Positions 44,325 to 52,576 of a stretch of 64,000 nt of DNA are shown one piece after another. Source of the DNA: Streptomyces marianii (GTDB lineage Bacteria; Actinomycetota; Actinomycetes; Streptomycetales; Streptomycetaceae). The stretch is taken from NCBI RefSeq assembly GCF_005795905.1, contig NZ_VAWE01000003.1:1-64000 (forward strand), in the 5' to 3' direction. The number at the start of each line of letters is the position of its first letter. The stretch's first letter is position 1. The notes beneath the pieces were generated by a model that saw only the letters and a program-made list of their open reading frames with translations, made no database searches and was not told the DNA's origin. The position numbers and the translations under genes are program-made.

Positions 44325-45299
44325 ATGCCTATGACCGTCTTGGAGCCACTGGGCGGGTTGACCGACCCACTGGACGTGGTCAGAGAGTGGCGGGTCGACG
44401 AGCTGCTGGGAGCCGCGGACCTGGACGCGGCACTGGAGCAGCTCGACTACAACCGCGACCTCCGCGCGCAGATCTATGTCCCTCCGTCGCTCGGTGAATT
44501 CCCGGCCGCTTTCGCCGGCGAGCACCGCGTGTACGTCTGCGTCAACCAGAAGGGCGGCGCGGGCAAGACGACGACGTCTGTCGAACTCGCCTGCGCATGG
44601 GTGGCCATGGGCTACACGGTCCGCCTGATCGACGCGGACCCCCAGGACGCCTCCCTCTCCGCCTGGCTCACCCCGGTCTACGGGGACACTCCCGAGGGCG
44701 AACGGTTCGACCTCACCGACGTCATGTTCAACCGGCGCTCCCTGGACGAGGCGACGTACTACACAAACATCCAGGGCCTCTACATCGTGCCGAGCGGCGA
44801 GACCCTGGGCCAGGTCGAGTACGACCCGAAGGCCGGCCGGGACGGCAGCCTGCGCGGCGCCATCCGCAAGTCGAAGGCGCCGGTCGACATCACCATCATC
44901 GACGCCCCGCCTGCCCTCGGGAAGCTCTCGATCAACGGGCTGATCGCCGCGGACGAGGTGATCGTGCCGCTCAAGGTCGGTGCCCTGGACAAGAAGGCGC
45001 TCAAGGAGCTGCACGACACCATCCGGGCCGTCCAGGACGACGCGAACCCGGACCTGTTCGTACGGGCGGCCGTGATGACCGCCTGGGACAAGTCGAAGTT
45101 CGCCGGCAAGGTCGCAGCCCAGCTGCGCACCGACTACCCGGAGGCGATCGTCGCGCCCGTACGCCGCAGCGTGAAAGCGGCCGAGGCACCCGACCACGGT
45201 GTGCCTGTCCGTGTCTTCCACCCGGCCGCGAAGGCCACCGGCGACTACGACCAGCTCGCCCGCACTCTCCTGCCCGCGAAGGGGGCCACCGCAGCATGA
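44325..45299 (+). CDS. parA: ParA-family partition ATPase
   Basis: 324 residues from ATG 44325, with GAGGAG six bases upstream. Deviant Walker A KGGAGKTT at residues 76-83, then IDADPQDASLSAW and VDITIIDAPPALG (Walker B region), all typical of ParA/Soj. The 70-residue N-terminal extension before the P-loop resembles plasmid type Ia ParA proteins that also bind their own operator. Type I segregation uses ATP-dependent DNA binding to move plasmid copies. The stop overlaps the next start by 4 bp (ATGA). Confidence 0.9.
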   Translation: MPMTVLEPLGGLTDPLDVVREWRVDELLGAADLDAALEQLDYNRDLRAQIYVPPSLGEFPAAFAGEHRVYVCVNQKGGAGKTTTSVELACAWVAMGYTVRLIDADPQDASLSAWLTPVYGDTPEGERFDLTDVMFNRRSLDEATYYTNIQGLYIVPSGETLGQVEYDPKAGRDGSLRGAIRKSKAPVDITIIDAPPALGKLSINGLIAADEVIVPLKVGALDKKALKELHDTIRAVQDDANPDLFVRAAVMTAWDKSKFAGKVAAQLRTDYPEAIVAPVRRSVKAAEAPDHGVPVRVFHPAAKATGDYDQLARTLLPAKGATAA

Positions 45300-45643
45300 G
45301 CAAGCCGTTCGGAGACATCGCAGGCGGCAGCGCGAACGGAGGCGACCGACCCGCCACCGGCGGCAGCAGCATCCTCGGCAAGCTGCTCGGCGAGCAGGGC
45401 ACGACGGGCGGGAAGCAGAAGGTCCCCGCGTACGTCAGCAACGACCTGCTGGAGCGGCTGCGCGACACCGTCGTCGGGATGCAGCGCGACCCGAACGTCT
45501 CCACCCCGCCGGTCTCGCTCTCCGCGTTCGTCGAGGCCGCCATCGAGGCCGCGGTCGAAGCGGCAGAGGAGGAGCACAACGGCGGCCTGCGGTACCCGCC
45601 GCGCCCCAACCAGCGGCTTAAGACGGGCCCGCCCGTCGGCTGA
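45296..45643 (+). CDS. ParB-like ribbon-helix-helix centromere-binding protein
   Basis: 115 residues, coupled to parA by ATGA. A flexible Gly/Ser-rich N-terminus is followed by an RHH-type unit: KQKVPAYVSNDLLERLRDTVVG as strand plus helix (quoted up to 20), and VSLSAFVEAAIEAAVEAAEEE as second helix. The order parA then a small RHH protein fits type Ib/III-like partition cassettes, where the RHH dimer binds repeated short sites near its own promoter. The tetra-word 28-bp elements upstream of parA are the obvious candidate sites. Confidence 0.75.
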   Translation: MSKPFGDIAGGSANGGDRPATGGSSILGKLLGEQGTTGGKQKVPAYVSNDLLERLRDTVVGMQRDPNVSTPPVSLSAFVEAAIEAAVEAAEEEHNGGLRYPPRPNQRLKTGPPVG

Positions 45644-45791
45644 CCCGCGCAGTCCCGCGAGCGGTCCCACCAGCGGTGGGGCCGTTCGTGCGTTACAGGT
45701 GCGCGAGCCACGCACCGGCGACGGGGTTTCTGGACTCTCTGGACCGCCCTACGCGCGCAAGCGCGATACGCGAGAGGCACGTCAGCGCCCG

Positions 45792-45819
45792 TTGGGGCTG
45801 TTGGTTCTAACAGGTCTAT
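45792..45819. repeat. 28-bp tetra-word palindromic element, copy 11
   Basis: Words TTGG-N5-TTGG-N2-CTAA-N5-CTAT. It lies in the 347-bp gap after the RHH protein gene; nothing else was recognised in that gap. Confidence 0.8.
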
Positions 45820-45990
45820 CCCTTACTCGGGGCCGAGCGGGCACGCTCCGCGAAGAGGAGTGGCCAGGGGTCTTCTCGCCGAGCCGTTCCGGGTTGAGAC
45901 TGTGATCCCCGCGGCGACGGCTTGCTCGCGCCGTCCCATGGACCGGCTCCTCTGCGGCTTGTCGCAGCTCAGTGAAGGAACTTCCGCACC

Positions 45991-46410
45991 GTGAACGACG
46001 ACGACCAGCCGATAGAGCACCGCCGTATCGAATGCTCTGACTGCCAGGCGGATCCCGACACTGGCTGGGTCCGCCAGTCGTGGATAAAGGACGGGGTGTT
46101 CACCGAGCTGTGGCATACGCAGGACTGCCCCCAGTACGTGGTGGAGCAGATCCTCGGAGAGGACTCCGCCCGGCGCATGAAGGAGCGCGACGCCTGGGCG
46201 GAGAAGGCTTTCCCCGCCGCCCATGACCGTCTCGCGGCCGCCGCTACCGACGTCGCCGCCGACAGCCCGGCCGCCCCCTTCGTCGCCGCACTCACCGACC
46301 TCGTGGCGGCACAGGCTGGATGCGGCGGAGGCTTTCTCACCCTCGATAAGTGGGCCGAGATCCTCGAAAGGCACTTCCCTCCCCAGGAGCCGGACGCTCG
46401 GGGCAACTGA
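45991..46410 (+). CDS. Hypothetical small acidic protein
   Basis: 139 residues from GTG 45991, with AAGGA at 45975-45979. N-terminal IECSDCQADPDTGWVRQSW and HTQDCPQYVV contain three cysteines (CxxC plus one) that could coordinate a metal. Helical C-terminus. No family recognised. Confidence 0.55.
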   Translation: MNDDDQPIEHRRIECSDCQADPDTGWVRQSWIKDGVFTELWHTQDCPQYVVEQILGEDSARRMKERDAWAEKAFPAAHDRLAAAATDVAADSPAAPFVAALTDLVAAQAGCGGGFLTLDKWAEILERHFPPQEPDARGN

Positions 46411-46456
46411 CAGAGGGCGGCCCCCTGCCGGTCCCGTTCACACACGTCAGAGAAGG

Positions 46457-46484
46457 TTGGGCCTGTTGGCTCCAACGGGTCTAA
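46457..46484. repeat. 28-bp tetra-word palindromic element, copy 12
   Basis: Words TTGG-N5-TTGG-N2-CCAA-N5-CTAA, 47 bp after the stop at 46410. Confidence 0.85.
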
Positions 46485-46597
46485 TTCCTGAGTCGGGTGG
46501 TGACGCTGTCCGGATGGGGCCGAAAATCGCCGAGCCGACCGCGACGGTGGGCTGACAATCGGCGCATACGCGCACCGCCGAAGGGGAGGGCCGGCAG

Positions 46598-47410
46598 ATG
46601 ATGGACGAGCTGCGCTTCGACAGCGAGATCGGAACGATTGCTGTCACCGCACGGGAGAACAGCCTCTCGATCGAGAAGGCGATGGGCACTCACAGCCTGC
46701 GCCTGCAGCTGGAGCTCAAGCTCCCGAGCACGGGGGCCGGAGGCCGCGCCGTGATCCTTGAAGCGGACCTGTACGCACGCTTCGGCGCGGCGCAGAAGGC
46801 ATGGCTGGGGACCGCGACGCGCGCCCTCGCCTTCACCCCGGGCGCTATCGTCCGCCCCCACCTGCAGTACCTCCTCACCAGCGCCCAACTCCTGGCCCTG
46901 GAAGACCATCGGACCGGGGACGACCTGCAACTGGCGCTCGACGTCCGTGCCGTCCTGCCCCAGGCAGCCGGCTATCCCGGTTGCTCGCCGGCCACGCTGA
47001 ACATCGACGTCGCCGAGAGCCGCTGGCGCCAACAGCTCGAAGGGCTCGGACGCTCCCTGGCCTTCGAGCTCTCGATCCCCTTCCCCGCCGACAACGAGCC
47101 CCACCAGGAAGCCGTCGGCCACCTCCGGGAGGCGCAGCGACGGCTCAGAGACGATGACATCGACGGCTCTCTGCTCGAGGCCCGCCGCGCCCTGGAATAC
47201 ATCAAGGACCACAGCGGCTGGTCCTGGCCCGGCAAGAAGCCGAAGGAGCAGCGCTTGCAGGATGAGCGCTGGGCATGGATCCGGGCGGGGCTGGAAGACC
47301 AGACCAGCGGGGCCGTGCACGCGGACGCCGTCACCAGGCACTTCTCCTACACCCGGGCCGAGGTCGAGACGATGATCGCCATGGTGACTGCGCTACTGCG
47401 CCTCGTCTGA
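46598..47410 (+). CDS. Hypothetical protein
   Basis: 270 residues, ATG 46598 after GGGGAGGG. The N-terminal half is beta-rich (IGTIAVTARENSL, LRLQLELKLPSTGAGGRAVI, LQLALDVRAVL) and the C-terminal half helical (LREAQRRLRDDDIDGSLLEARRALEYI quoted in part as REAQRRLRDDD, LLEARRALEYI). No known family seen. Flanked on both sides by repeat copies. Confidence 0.6.
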   Translation: MMDELRFDSEIGTIAVTARENSLSIEKAMGTHSLRLQLELKLPSTGAGGRAVILEADLYARFGAAQKAWLGTATRALAFTPGAIVRPHLQYLLTSAQLLALEDHRTGDDLQLALDVRAVLPQAAGYPGCSPATLNIDVAESRWRQQLEGLGRSLAFELSIPFPADNEPHQEAVGHLREAQRRLRDDDIDGSLLEARRALEYIKDHSGWSWPGKKPKEQRLQDERWAWIRAGLEDQTSGAVHADAVTRHFSYTRAEVETMIAMVTALLRLV

Positions 47411-47441
47411 CCTGTCCGCGGTCGTGCCACGTCAGCGACAG

Positions 47442-47469
47442 TTGGGCCTGTTGGTTCTAATGGGTCTAA
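47442..47469. repeat. 28-bp tetra-word palindromic element, copy 13
   Basis: Words TTGG-N5-TTGG-N2-CTAA-N5-CTAA, 31 bp after the stop at 47410 and 31 bp before the next start. Its sequence context (TTGGGCCTGTTGG, GGGTCTAATTCCT) is almost identical to copy 12, about 0.98 kb away. Confidence 0.85.
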
Positions 47470-47500
47470 TTCCTCGTTCCGGCTGTCCAGCTGGCCGGGG

Positions 47501-48787
47501 ATGGTTACCGTGCCAGACGTGATGAAGAAGCCCGACGTCCTGGAGGAACTGCCCGAGCTGAAGGAGGCGGTCGAGGCCGTGTGCGAGGCCGCGCCCTCCG
47601 AGGCCCGCGCGCGGCAGATCCGCGCCCACGCCCGCGAGCTGGTCCGCGCTCTCCAGCATCCCGAGCACCCGCGAGGTGTCGCCGACGACCTGGCGGACGT
47701 CTTCGACCGGGACTCGCTCAAGGCGTACGAGGGCCTGGCGCTCGCCGGCGAACTGCGCGACCGCGGCGAGAAGCGGCCCACTTCAGAGGCGACGGCCATG
47801 GTGCGCTCCGGTGTCATGGCGTTGCTGCAGCGCGAGCTCGGCCTGGAGGTCGTCCACCTGCGGCAGTTGGAGGAGCTGCCCCGCAAGCAGCCCGTCGACG
47901 TCGCCCGCCGCGAGCGGCTCCGCGACAGCCTGCAGACCCTCTCCGACCACATCGGCCGCCGCACCGGCTGGACCGTCGAGGGTGGTCTGCTCACCAGCGG
48001 CTACCCGCTGTGGGTGCGGATGCTCGCGATGGCCTCGGTGGTGCTCGACACCGGCGCCCGCGTTGGAGAGCTGTGCGCGCTACGCCTGGAGGACCTCTCG
48101 CCGTCCCTGCAGGAGGTCCGCGTCACGAGGCGGCCGCAGAACCGACGCCCCGACACCCCGCCTGTCATCGAGGTCTACCCGCTGCGCCGCGCCACCCGGG
48201 CCGCGCTGCAGCGCTGGCTCCAGGTCCGCCGCCTGCTGATGGCCGAGGTCTCCGGCGGTGCAGACTGGCTCTGGGTGTCGGTGCGCGGCAACCATGGCGG
48301 CGTCGTCGCTGAGGGTGCCGAGCCGGTGTACCGGCCCGCCGGCACCGCGCTGCAGCCGCGCGGCGTCGCTCGCAGCTACACCAACACCGTGACCAAGGTG
48401 AACATCGACCTCGCCGGCCAGCCGGGCTGGGAGCCGCTACCGGTGCGCATGGAGCAGCTGCGCCGCGGTGTCGCCGCGCCAGAGGCAACGCTCGTGCCCC
48501 CCGCCCCGGATGCCGAGCGCGCCGCCGAACTCCTGGAACGGCTGAGAAAGGCCGCGCGCCAACTGGCCGCCCTGCCCAACGACGAGTCCCTTGCCACCCT
48601 CGGCCGCGGGGCCCGCGACGAGGCTCGCAACGTGCTGCGCGAGGCATGGCGCCTGGGCGTCGAGCACCAAGTACAGCTCGCCGCGCTCGGCTCCGCCTCT
48701 CTGGCCGCCCTGGACGTCCCGCGCGCCGGATGGGACCCCGAGCTGCTGCGCGCCCTGGACCGCACGGTGCACCTCACGCCGCTTTAG
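47501..48787 (+). CDS. Tyrosine-recombinase-like protein lacking C-terminal catalytic residues
   Basis: 428 residues from ATG 47501. Residues about 170-200 (VVLDTGARVGELCALRLEDL) match the box I region of tyrosine recombinases, with the first catalytic Arg in GARVGEL, and IEVYPLRRATRAALQRWL follows as in the family. The expected HxxR block reads RMEQLRRGVA, with no histidine in the normal place, and no Tyr-containing box follows; instead there is a helical tail of about 100 residues. It may be a non-catalytic DNA-binding derivative, or use an unusual active site. Its stop codon TAG is the first word of repeat copy 14. Confidence 0.6.
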   Translation: MVTVPDVMKKPDVLEELPELKEAVEAVCEAAPSEARARQIRAHARELVRALQHPEHPRGVADDLADVFDRDSLKAYEGLALAGELRDRGEKRPTSEATAMVRSGVMALLQRELGLEVVHLRQLEELPRKQPVDVARRERLRDSLQTLSDHIGRRTGWTVEGGLLTSGYPLWVRMLAMASVVLDTGARVGELCALRLEDLSPSLQEVRVTRRPQNRRPDTPPVIEVYPLRRATRAALQRWLQVRRLLMAEVSGGADWLWVSVRGNHGGVVAEGAEPVYRPAGTALQPRGVARSYTNTVTKVNIDLAGQPGWEPLPVRMEQLRRGVAAPEATLVPPAPDAERAAELLERLRKAARQLAALPNDESLATLGRGARDEARNVLREAWRLGVEHQVQLAALGSASLAALDVPRAGWDPELLRALDRTVHLTPL

Positions 48788-48811
48788 ACCTATTGGACCT
48801 AACGCCCCCAA
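48784..48811. repeat. 28-bp tetra-word palindromic element, copy 14 (overlaps stop codon)
   Basis: Words TTAG-N5-TTGG-N2-CTAA-N5-CCAA. The TAG of the first word is the stop codon of the preceding gene. N5 blocks ACCTA/CGCCC do not pair. Confidence 0.85.
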
Positions 48812-49052
48812 CCCGACTCCGTCGCCACTGGGTGAGCAGGGCCTTCGCCTGGCCGTCGTGAGACGCTCCCGCGCCACGCTGACCTGCGAAGAGGAACATT
48901 CGTGGAACTCGTGAGACCGCTCCACGCGCGCGTGTACAGACTGGTCTTGCCGTGACCTTCTTCGAGCCAGAACCGCGGGTTGCGGCCCGGTGGAGCGACC
49001 GCCACCGCCACCATGGCCGCCTACAGCGACGTCGATCAGGAGGACCCCGCGC

Positions 49053-49292
49053 GTGTTGCCCAATCACCATCGGCTCAAGGGCGGCGCGCTGCTGCTCGGC
49101 GCAACCGGCCCCGGCGAGCGCGGCCCCTTCGGTGTCTGGCCCACCGACGACGTCCTCGGCGACGATCAGGAGCACGAGGGCATGCTGGCCCTGCCGATCC
49201 CTTGCCCTGCCGACCAGATCCCGGACGCCATGGATACCGAGGCGTTCACCGCGCCGCTTCCTTCAGGGATCCTGCAGGCCGACCCGCATTAG
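49053..49292 (+). CDS. Small hypothetical protein
   Basis: 79 residues from GTG 49053, with CAGGAGGAC at 49037-49045. Sequence includes LKGGALLLGATGPGERGPFGVWPTDD, quoted as GGALLLGATG and GPFGVWPTDDVL. No family recognised. Its TAG stop is again the first word of a repeat element (copy 15). The 240 bp upstream hold only copy 14 and no supported gene. Confidence 0.5.
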   Translation: MLPNHHRLKGGALLLGATGPGERGPFGVWPTDDVLGDDQEHEGMLALPIPCPADQIPDAMDTEAFTAPLPSGILQADPH

Positions 49293-49316
49293 ATCCGATA
49301 GGTCCAATGGGCCCAA
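49289..49316. repeat. 28-bp tetra-word palindromic element, copy 15 (overlaps stop codon)
   Basis: Words TTAG-N5-ATAG-N2-CCAA-N5-CCAA; the only copy with a changed inner-left word. Starts on the stop codon of the 79-residue protein. Confidence 0.75.
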
Positions 49317-49428
49317 TAGGTGAGGGGAGCGTGGCCGCCGTCCGGGGCTTCTGGCGCGCGATTCGCACGTCGGGGGGAATCGCGGGGGCTGACCGACGCG
49401 GCGCCGTACGGGCGTCGGTGGGCCGTTC

Positions 49429-49761
49429 ATGCGACGAATGATGATCTTGACTGTGGCGGTGGCGGCTCTTGCCCTGCCCGGTGTCGGCGCTACAGCCGCC
49501 GCGGTGACGGTGGCCGCGCGCGACTTCAACTCGTGCGGCTACTACCCGACCACGACGGTCCACCTGCGCAAGGGGCCCGGGGCCCACTACGCCTCACTCG
49601 GGCTTCTGAACAAGACCGATGCGGTGGACGCCGACAAGGCCACGAACGGCTGGTACCGGGTAACGCTCACCGAGAAGGCCCGTAGCGGCCTTCGGGCCGG
49701 TACGAGCGGCTGGGTGGCGAAGAAGTACCTCACGCCAGCGGTCTGCACCCAACTGAACTGA
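49429..49761 (+). CDS. Secreted SH3-domain protein
   Basis: 110 residues. A signal peptide (MRRMMILTVAVAALALPGVG...) is followed by a single bacterial SH3 domain: VHLRKGPGAHYASLGLL, NGWYRVTL, SGWVAKKYL. Such small extracellular proteins bind cell-wall peptides or inhibit peptidases in other systems. Two cysteines (CGYYP and the C-terminal VCTQL) could form a disulfide. ATG 49429 has no strong ribosome site. Confidence 0.7.
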   Translation: MRRMMILTVAVAALALPGVGATAAAVTVAARDFNSCGYYPTTTVHLRKGPGAHYASLGLLNKTDAVDADKATNGWYRVTLTEKARSGLRAGTSGWVAKKYLTPAVCTQLN

Positions 49762-49769
49762 CTCCCGGA

Positions 49770-50189
49770 CCTCTGCGGAAGGCCTCCACCGGCTTCCCTC
49801 ACCGCCGCCCCGCCCCACTCCGGAGACCCGTCCGACGTCGGGAAGGACCCATGTACCAGGGCGTGGGCGGCGTCGACGAGCTCCATCGGCTGTGCGTACA
49901 CCTACCCCACCAGGGCGCGGACCGTGCCGGGCAGACGGCGCCCTCCGGCATCGGTGTACGCGCAGCGCCAACCGGTGTCATCGCCCCAGCGCCACGACAG
50001 CCCGGTGGCACGTGGGTTGCGGCTCGACCCCCAGTCCAGCAGCGCGCACATTCGCATCTCGCTCGGGCCCGGATAGGCCGCCGTGTACGCCCATCACCGG
50101 GTGGGCGCGATGCCGTGCTCGGTGAGTGCGCGCTCTACAGCCTCGACGTACGGGTAGTGCGGCAGGAGTTGCTCCCGGGGTGTGCGCAT
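49770..50189 (-). pseudogene. Decayed DUF6292-like gene
   Basis: Starts at ATG 50189 after GGAGG. First frame: PHYPYVEAVERALTEHGIAPTR then TGA. A one-base frame change near 50098 gives YTAAYPGPSEMRMCALLDW, GLSWRWGDDTGWRCAYTD and LPGTVRALVG, then an in-frame TAG at 49902-49904. The same frame continues as VYAQPMELVDAAHALVHG. Restored length is about 140 residues, the size of the 6699-7115 product, and the order PYV-helix, W-D-x-GW strand, Val-rich helix is the same. One frameshift plus one nonsense codon make it a pseudogene unless the sequence is wrong. Confidence 0.6.
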
Positions 50190-50207
50190 CGCGGCCTCCG
50201 CCCCCGT

Positions 50208-51218
50208 TCACGAGGCCTTGCCGAGCAGCGCGGCCGGGCCGACGGTCCCCGCCCCGAACCGCATGTTGGCCCGGTCCACGGCAACTTCCGCCCGAAGCCG
50301 GGCCTCGCGGACCCGGTCGAGCGAGATCTGCTCCGCCACCTGATCAGAGGCAAGAAGGTCCTCGCCGCGCAGCGCCATCCCGACCAGGCGGGCCCGCTGC
50401 AGACCCGCGGCGTCCAACAGCTGGTAGGCCGCGGTCCGCAGGTCCTCATCGTGCGCGGACGGCTCGCGCAGGCGGCGCGTCTTCTCCCACGGAGCCGCGC
50501 CGCTCGCGAACGTCAGCTGCAGCGTCACCGCGCGCGCCGCCTGGTCCCGGCGACGGAGCAGATCGCCGAGCCGGACGACGAGCTCCAGCAGGCTCGCCCG
50601 GACCGGCGCGCCGTCCAGGACCTGCTGTGTGAAGCGCCGGCGCACGCTGGCGGATGCCGGCAGCGCCCGCGGGGTGACCGGCCGCGGATCCCAGCCCCGG
50701 GCCCGGTCCGAGGCCGCACGGCCCGCGCGGCCGCCGAGGATCCGCTGCACCGTCGCCGCTGGCACGGCCGCGAGCGCTCCCACCGTGTACAGGCCGTACC
50801 CGCGCAGCGCAGCCGCCTGCCGCGCCCCGATCCCGTGCAGCGCTTCGATGGGCAGCGGCGCCAAGAAGCTCTCGGTCTCCTCCGTGGCGACGGACAGGAC
50901 GCCACCCGGCTCGGGCACCTGGCCCGACGCGGTCGCCGCGACCGCCCATGACGCCCCGGTCCCGATCCGCAGATCCACTCCGAGCAGCGCGATCGACCGC
51001 AGCCGTACGACCTCCGCGATCTGCCGCGGCCCCGTGCCGAAGAAGCGCAGCGCCCCCCGCAGCTCGACCAGGGCCGCCCGGGGTGGGATCACCTGCACCA
51101 CCGGCGACACGTCGCACAGCAGCTCCATGACCTGCCGGAACACCGGCTCCGGCAGCCCCATGGGACAGCGCACGTGCATCACGCTCGCCACCCTGGACGC
51201 CTGCGGCTCCTCGCTCAT
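50208..51218 (-). CDS. ImuB-like Y-family polymerase protein
   Basis: 336 residues from ATG 51218, with GGAGG upstream. Matches the palm, thumb and little-finger parts of Y-family proteins: VVQVIPPRAALVELRGALRFFG, the helix-hairpin-helix LPIEALHGIGARQAAALRGYGL, and a C-terminal domain (PVRASLLELVVRLGDLL). The N-terminal catalytic palm with the YFA-type and first Asp motifs is missing, so it resembles ImuB-type accessory subunits rather than DinB. In mycobacteria such proteins act with DnaE2 in damage tolerance. Divergent from Ku (112 bp apart). Confidence 0.7.
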   Translation of the reverse strand: MSEEPQASRVASVMHVRCPMGLPEPVFRQVMELLCDVSPVVQVIPPRAALVELRGALRFFGTGPRQIAEVVRLRSIALLGVDLRIGTGASWAVAATASGQVPEPGGVLSVATEETESFLAPLPIEALHGIGARQAAALRGYGLYTVGALAAVPAATVQRILGGRAGRAASDRARGWDPRPVTPRALPASASVRRRFTQQVLDGAPVRASLLELVVRLGDLLRRRDQAARAVTLQLTFASGAAPWEKTRRLREPSAHDEDLRTAAYQLLDAAGLQRARLVGMALRGEDLLASDQVAEQISLDRVREARLRAEVAVDRANMRFGAGTVGPAALLGKAS

Positions 51219-51330
51219 GTCCGCCTCCTCCGCACCGCTCGACCATATCGAACGGAAAATCGAACAAGCGAGGCGCGGGAAGTCCGTGTCCTGGGATGCG
51301 TCTGGACTGACGGCGGCCGACTCTGGAGGC

Positions 51331-52098
51331 ATGAGGGCCATCTGGTCAGGCCTGATCCAGGTCGGGATCGTCGCGCTGCCCGTCCAGCTGTACGCGGCCA
51401 CCGAGGAGCACCCCGTACGCCTCCATGAGATCCACACCGCAGACGGCAGTCGCGTGGAGCACCGCCGCTTCTGCCGCGCCGAGGGCCGCGAGATCTCGTA
51501 TGAGGAAGTCGGCCGCGGCGCCGCGACGGGCGACGGCATCGTGGTGCCGCTCACCGAGGAGGACCTGGCCTGTCTGCCGCTGCCGACGAAGCGCGTGATC
51601 GAGATCCTCGGCTTCGTCTGCGCCGAGGACGTCGACCCCATCACCTACGCCAAGCCGTACTTCGCCGGCCCTCATGGCCCAGGCGCCGAGCGGCCCTACG
51701 CCCTGCTCGTGGAAGCCCTCGCCCGAACCGGCATGGTCGGCGTGGCCAAGCTCGCCATCCGAAGCCGGGAGCGGCTGGCCGTACTCCGCCCGCGCCACGG
51801 CGTTCTGATCGTCCAGACCTTGCTTTGGGCGGACGAGTTGCGTGAACCGGCGGACCTCGCCCCGTCGGCGCCCGTCACGGAGCGGGAGCTGGAGCTCGCC
51901 GAGGTGCTGATCCGGGAGCTGACCGGCATCGACAAGCACGAGCTGCACGACGAGTACGGACACGCCCTCGAGCAACTGGTCGCAGCGAAGGTCAGCGGTG
52001 CCGAGCTCGCCCAGCCTCCCGCGAAGGAACTGCCGGCCGTGGACCTCATGACTGCGCTGGAGGCGAGCGTGCGAGCAGCGAAGGCCGCGCGGTCCTGA
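51331..52098 (+). CDS. ku: Ku protein for non-homologous end joining
   Basis: 255 residues, ATG 51331 after GGAGG. The start MRAIWSGLIQVGIVALPVQLY, then VEHRRFCRAEGREISYEEV and YALLVEALARTGMVGVAKLAI are standard bacterial Ku segments (quoted in pieces). Ku homodimers ring broken DNA ends and recruit LigD. No ligase gene lies in the window, so it would depend on host LigD. A plasmid copy could help circularise or repair DNA ends after transfer. Confidence 0.9.
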   Translation: MRAIWSGLIQVGIVALPVQLYAATEEHPVRLHEIHTADGSRVEHRRFCRAEGREISYEEVGRGAATGDGIVVPLTEEDLACLPLPTKRVIEILGFVCAEDVDPITYAKPYFAGPHGPGAERPYALLVEALARTGMVGVAKLAIRSRERLAVLRPRHGVLIVQTLLWADELREPADLAPSAPVTERELELAEVLIRELTGIDKHELHDEYGHALEQLVAAKVSGAELAQPPAKELPAVDLMTALEASVRAAKAARS

Positions 52099-52161
52099 TC
52101 GATTCTCTGGTAGCGCAACTGGCGTCCGGGGTCCAGAGTGCCGAGGCCTGGTCGACACCGG

Positions 52162-52189
52162 TTAGATCTGTTAGACCCAACGCCCCTAA
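52162..52189. repeat. 28-bp tetra-word palindromic element, copy 16
   Basis: Words TTAG-N5-TTAG-N2-CCAA-N5-CTAA, 63 bp after the ku stop. Inner N5 blocks (ATCTG/CGCCC) do not pair, though the flanks CCGG/CCGG extend outer symmetry. Confidence 0.85.
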
Positions 52190-52255
52190 CCGGCATGGCG
52201 TCCGGGCGAGGGCTGCAGTCGGTTCGCCTCTCAGGCGTGGGCGAGGATGGGACCC

Positions 52256-52486
52256 GTGAGCACCTTCCACGTCACGATGCAGTTCCAGGCGGACGGCCCG
52301 GCCGTCGAGGGGGCGTGGGTCGACGGAGAGATCGCCCTTGGCCGGTACCGCGACTGGGTGGGCAGCCACGGGAGCCTGGACGGCGTGCTGATCCGCCTGA
52401 CCGAGGAGACCACCGACGGCCACGTGCGCGTGATCCGGGCGTGGACGAAGGACCACGGGGAGCACCAGCCCAGTCCCGCGTCGTAG
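52256..52486 (+). CDS. Small hypothetical protein
   Basis: 76 residues from GTG 52256 (ATG 52247 possible). Beta-rich start STFHVTMQFQADGPAVEGAW, then LIRLTEETTDGHVRVIRAW. No family recognised. Confidence 0.5.
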   Translation: MSTFHVTMQFQADGPAVEGAWVDGEIALGRYRDWVGSHGSLDGVLIRLTEETTDGHVRVIRAWTKDHGEHQPSPAS

Positions 52487-52576
52487 AACCGCCTGCACCC
52501 AGGTATGGCCAGGAGCCGACCTCGTGAGTGATGATCCGTTCACCCCCCACACGCAAAGCACGATCAAGGGGGCGGT

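Noticed and set aside
49587..49901. Minus-strand ORF overlapping the SH3 gene
   Set aside because: Its first part is the in-frame continuation of the DUF6292-like pseudogene; the rest is a shadow of the SH3-domain gene.
50629..51330. Long upstream extension of the ku frame
   Set aside because: Antisense to the ImuB-like gene; ku starts at ATG 51331 with GGAGG.
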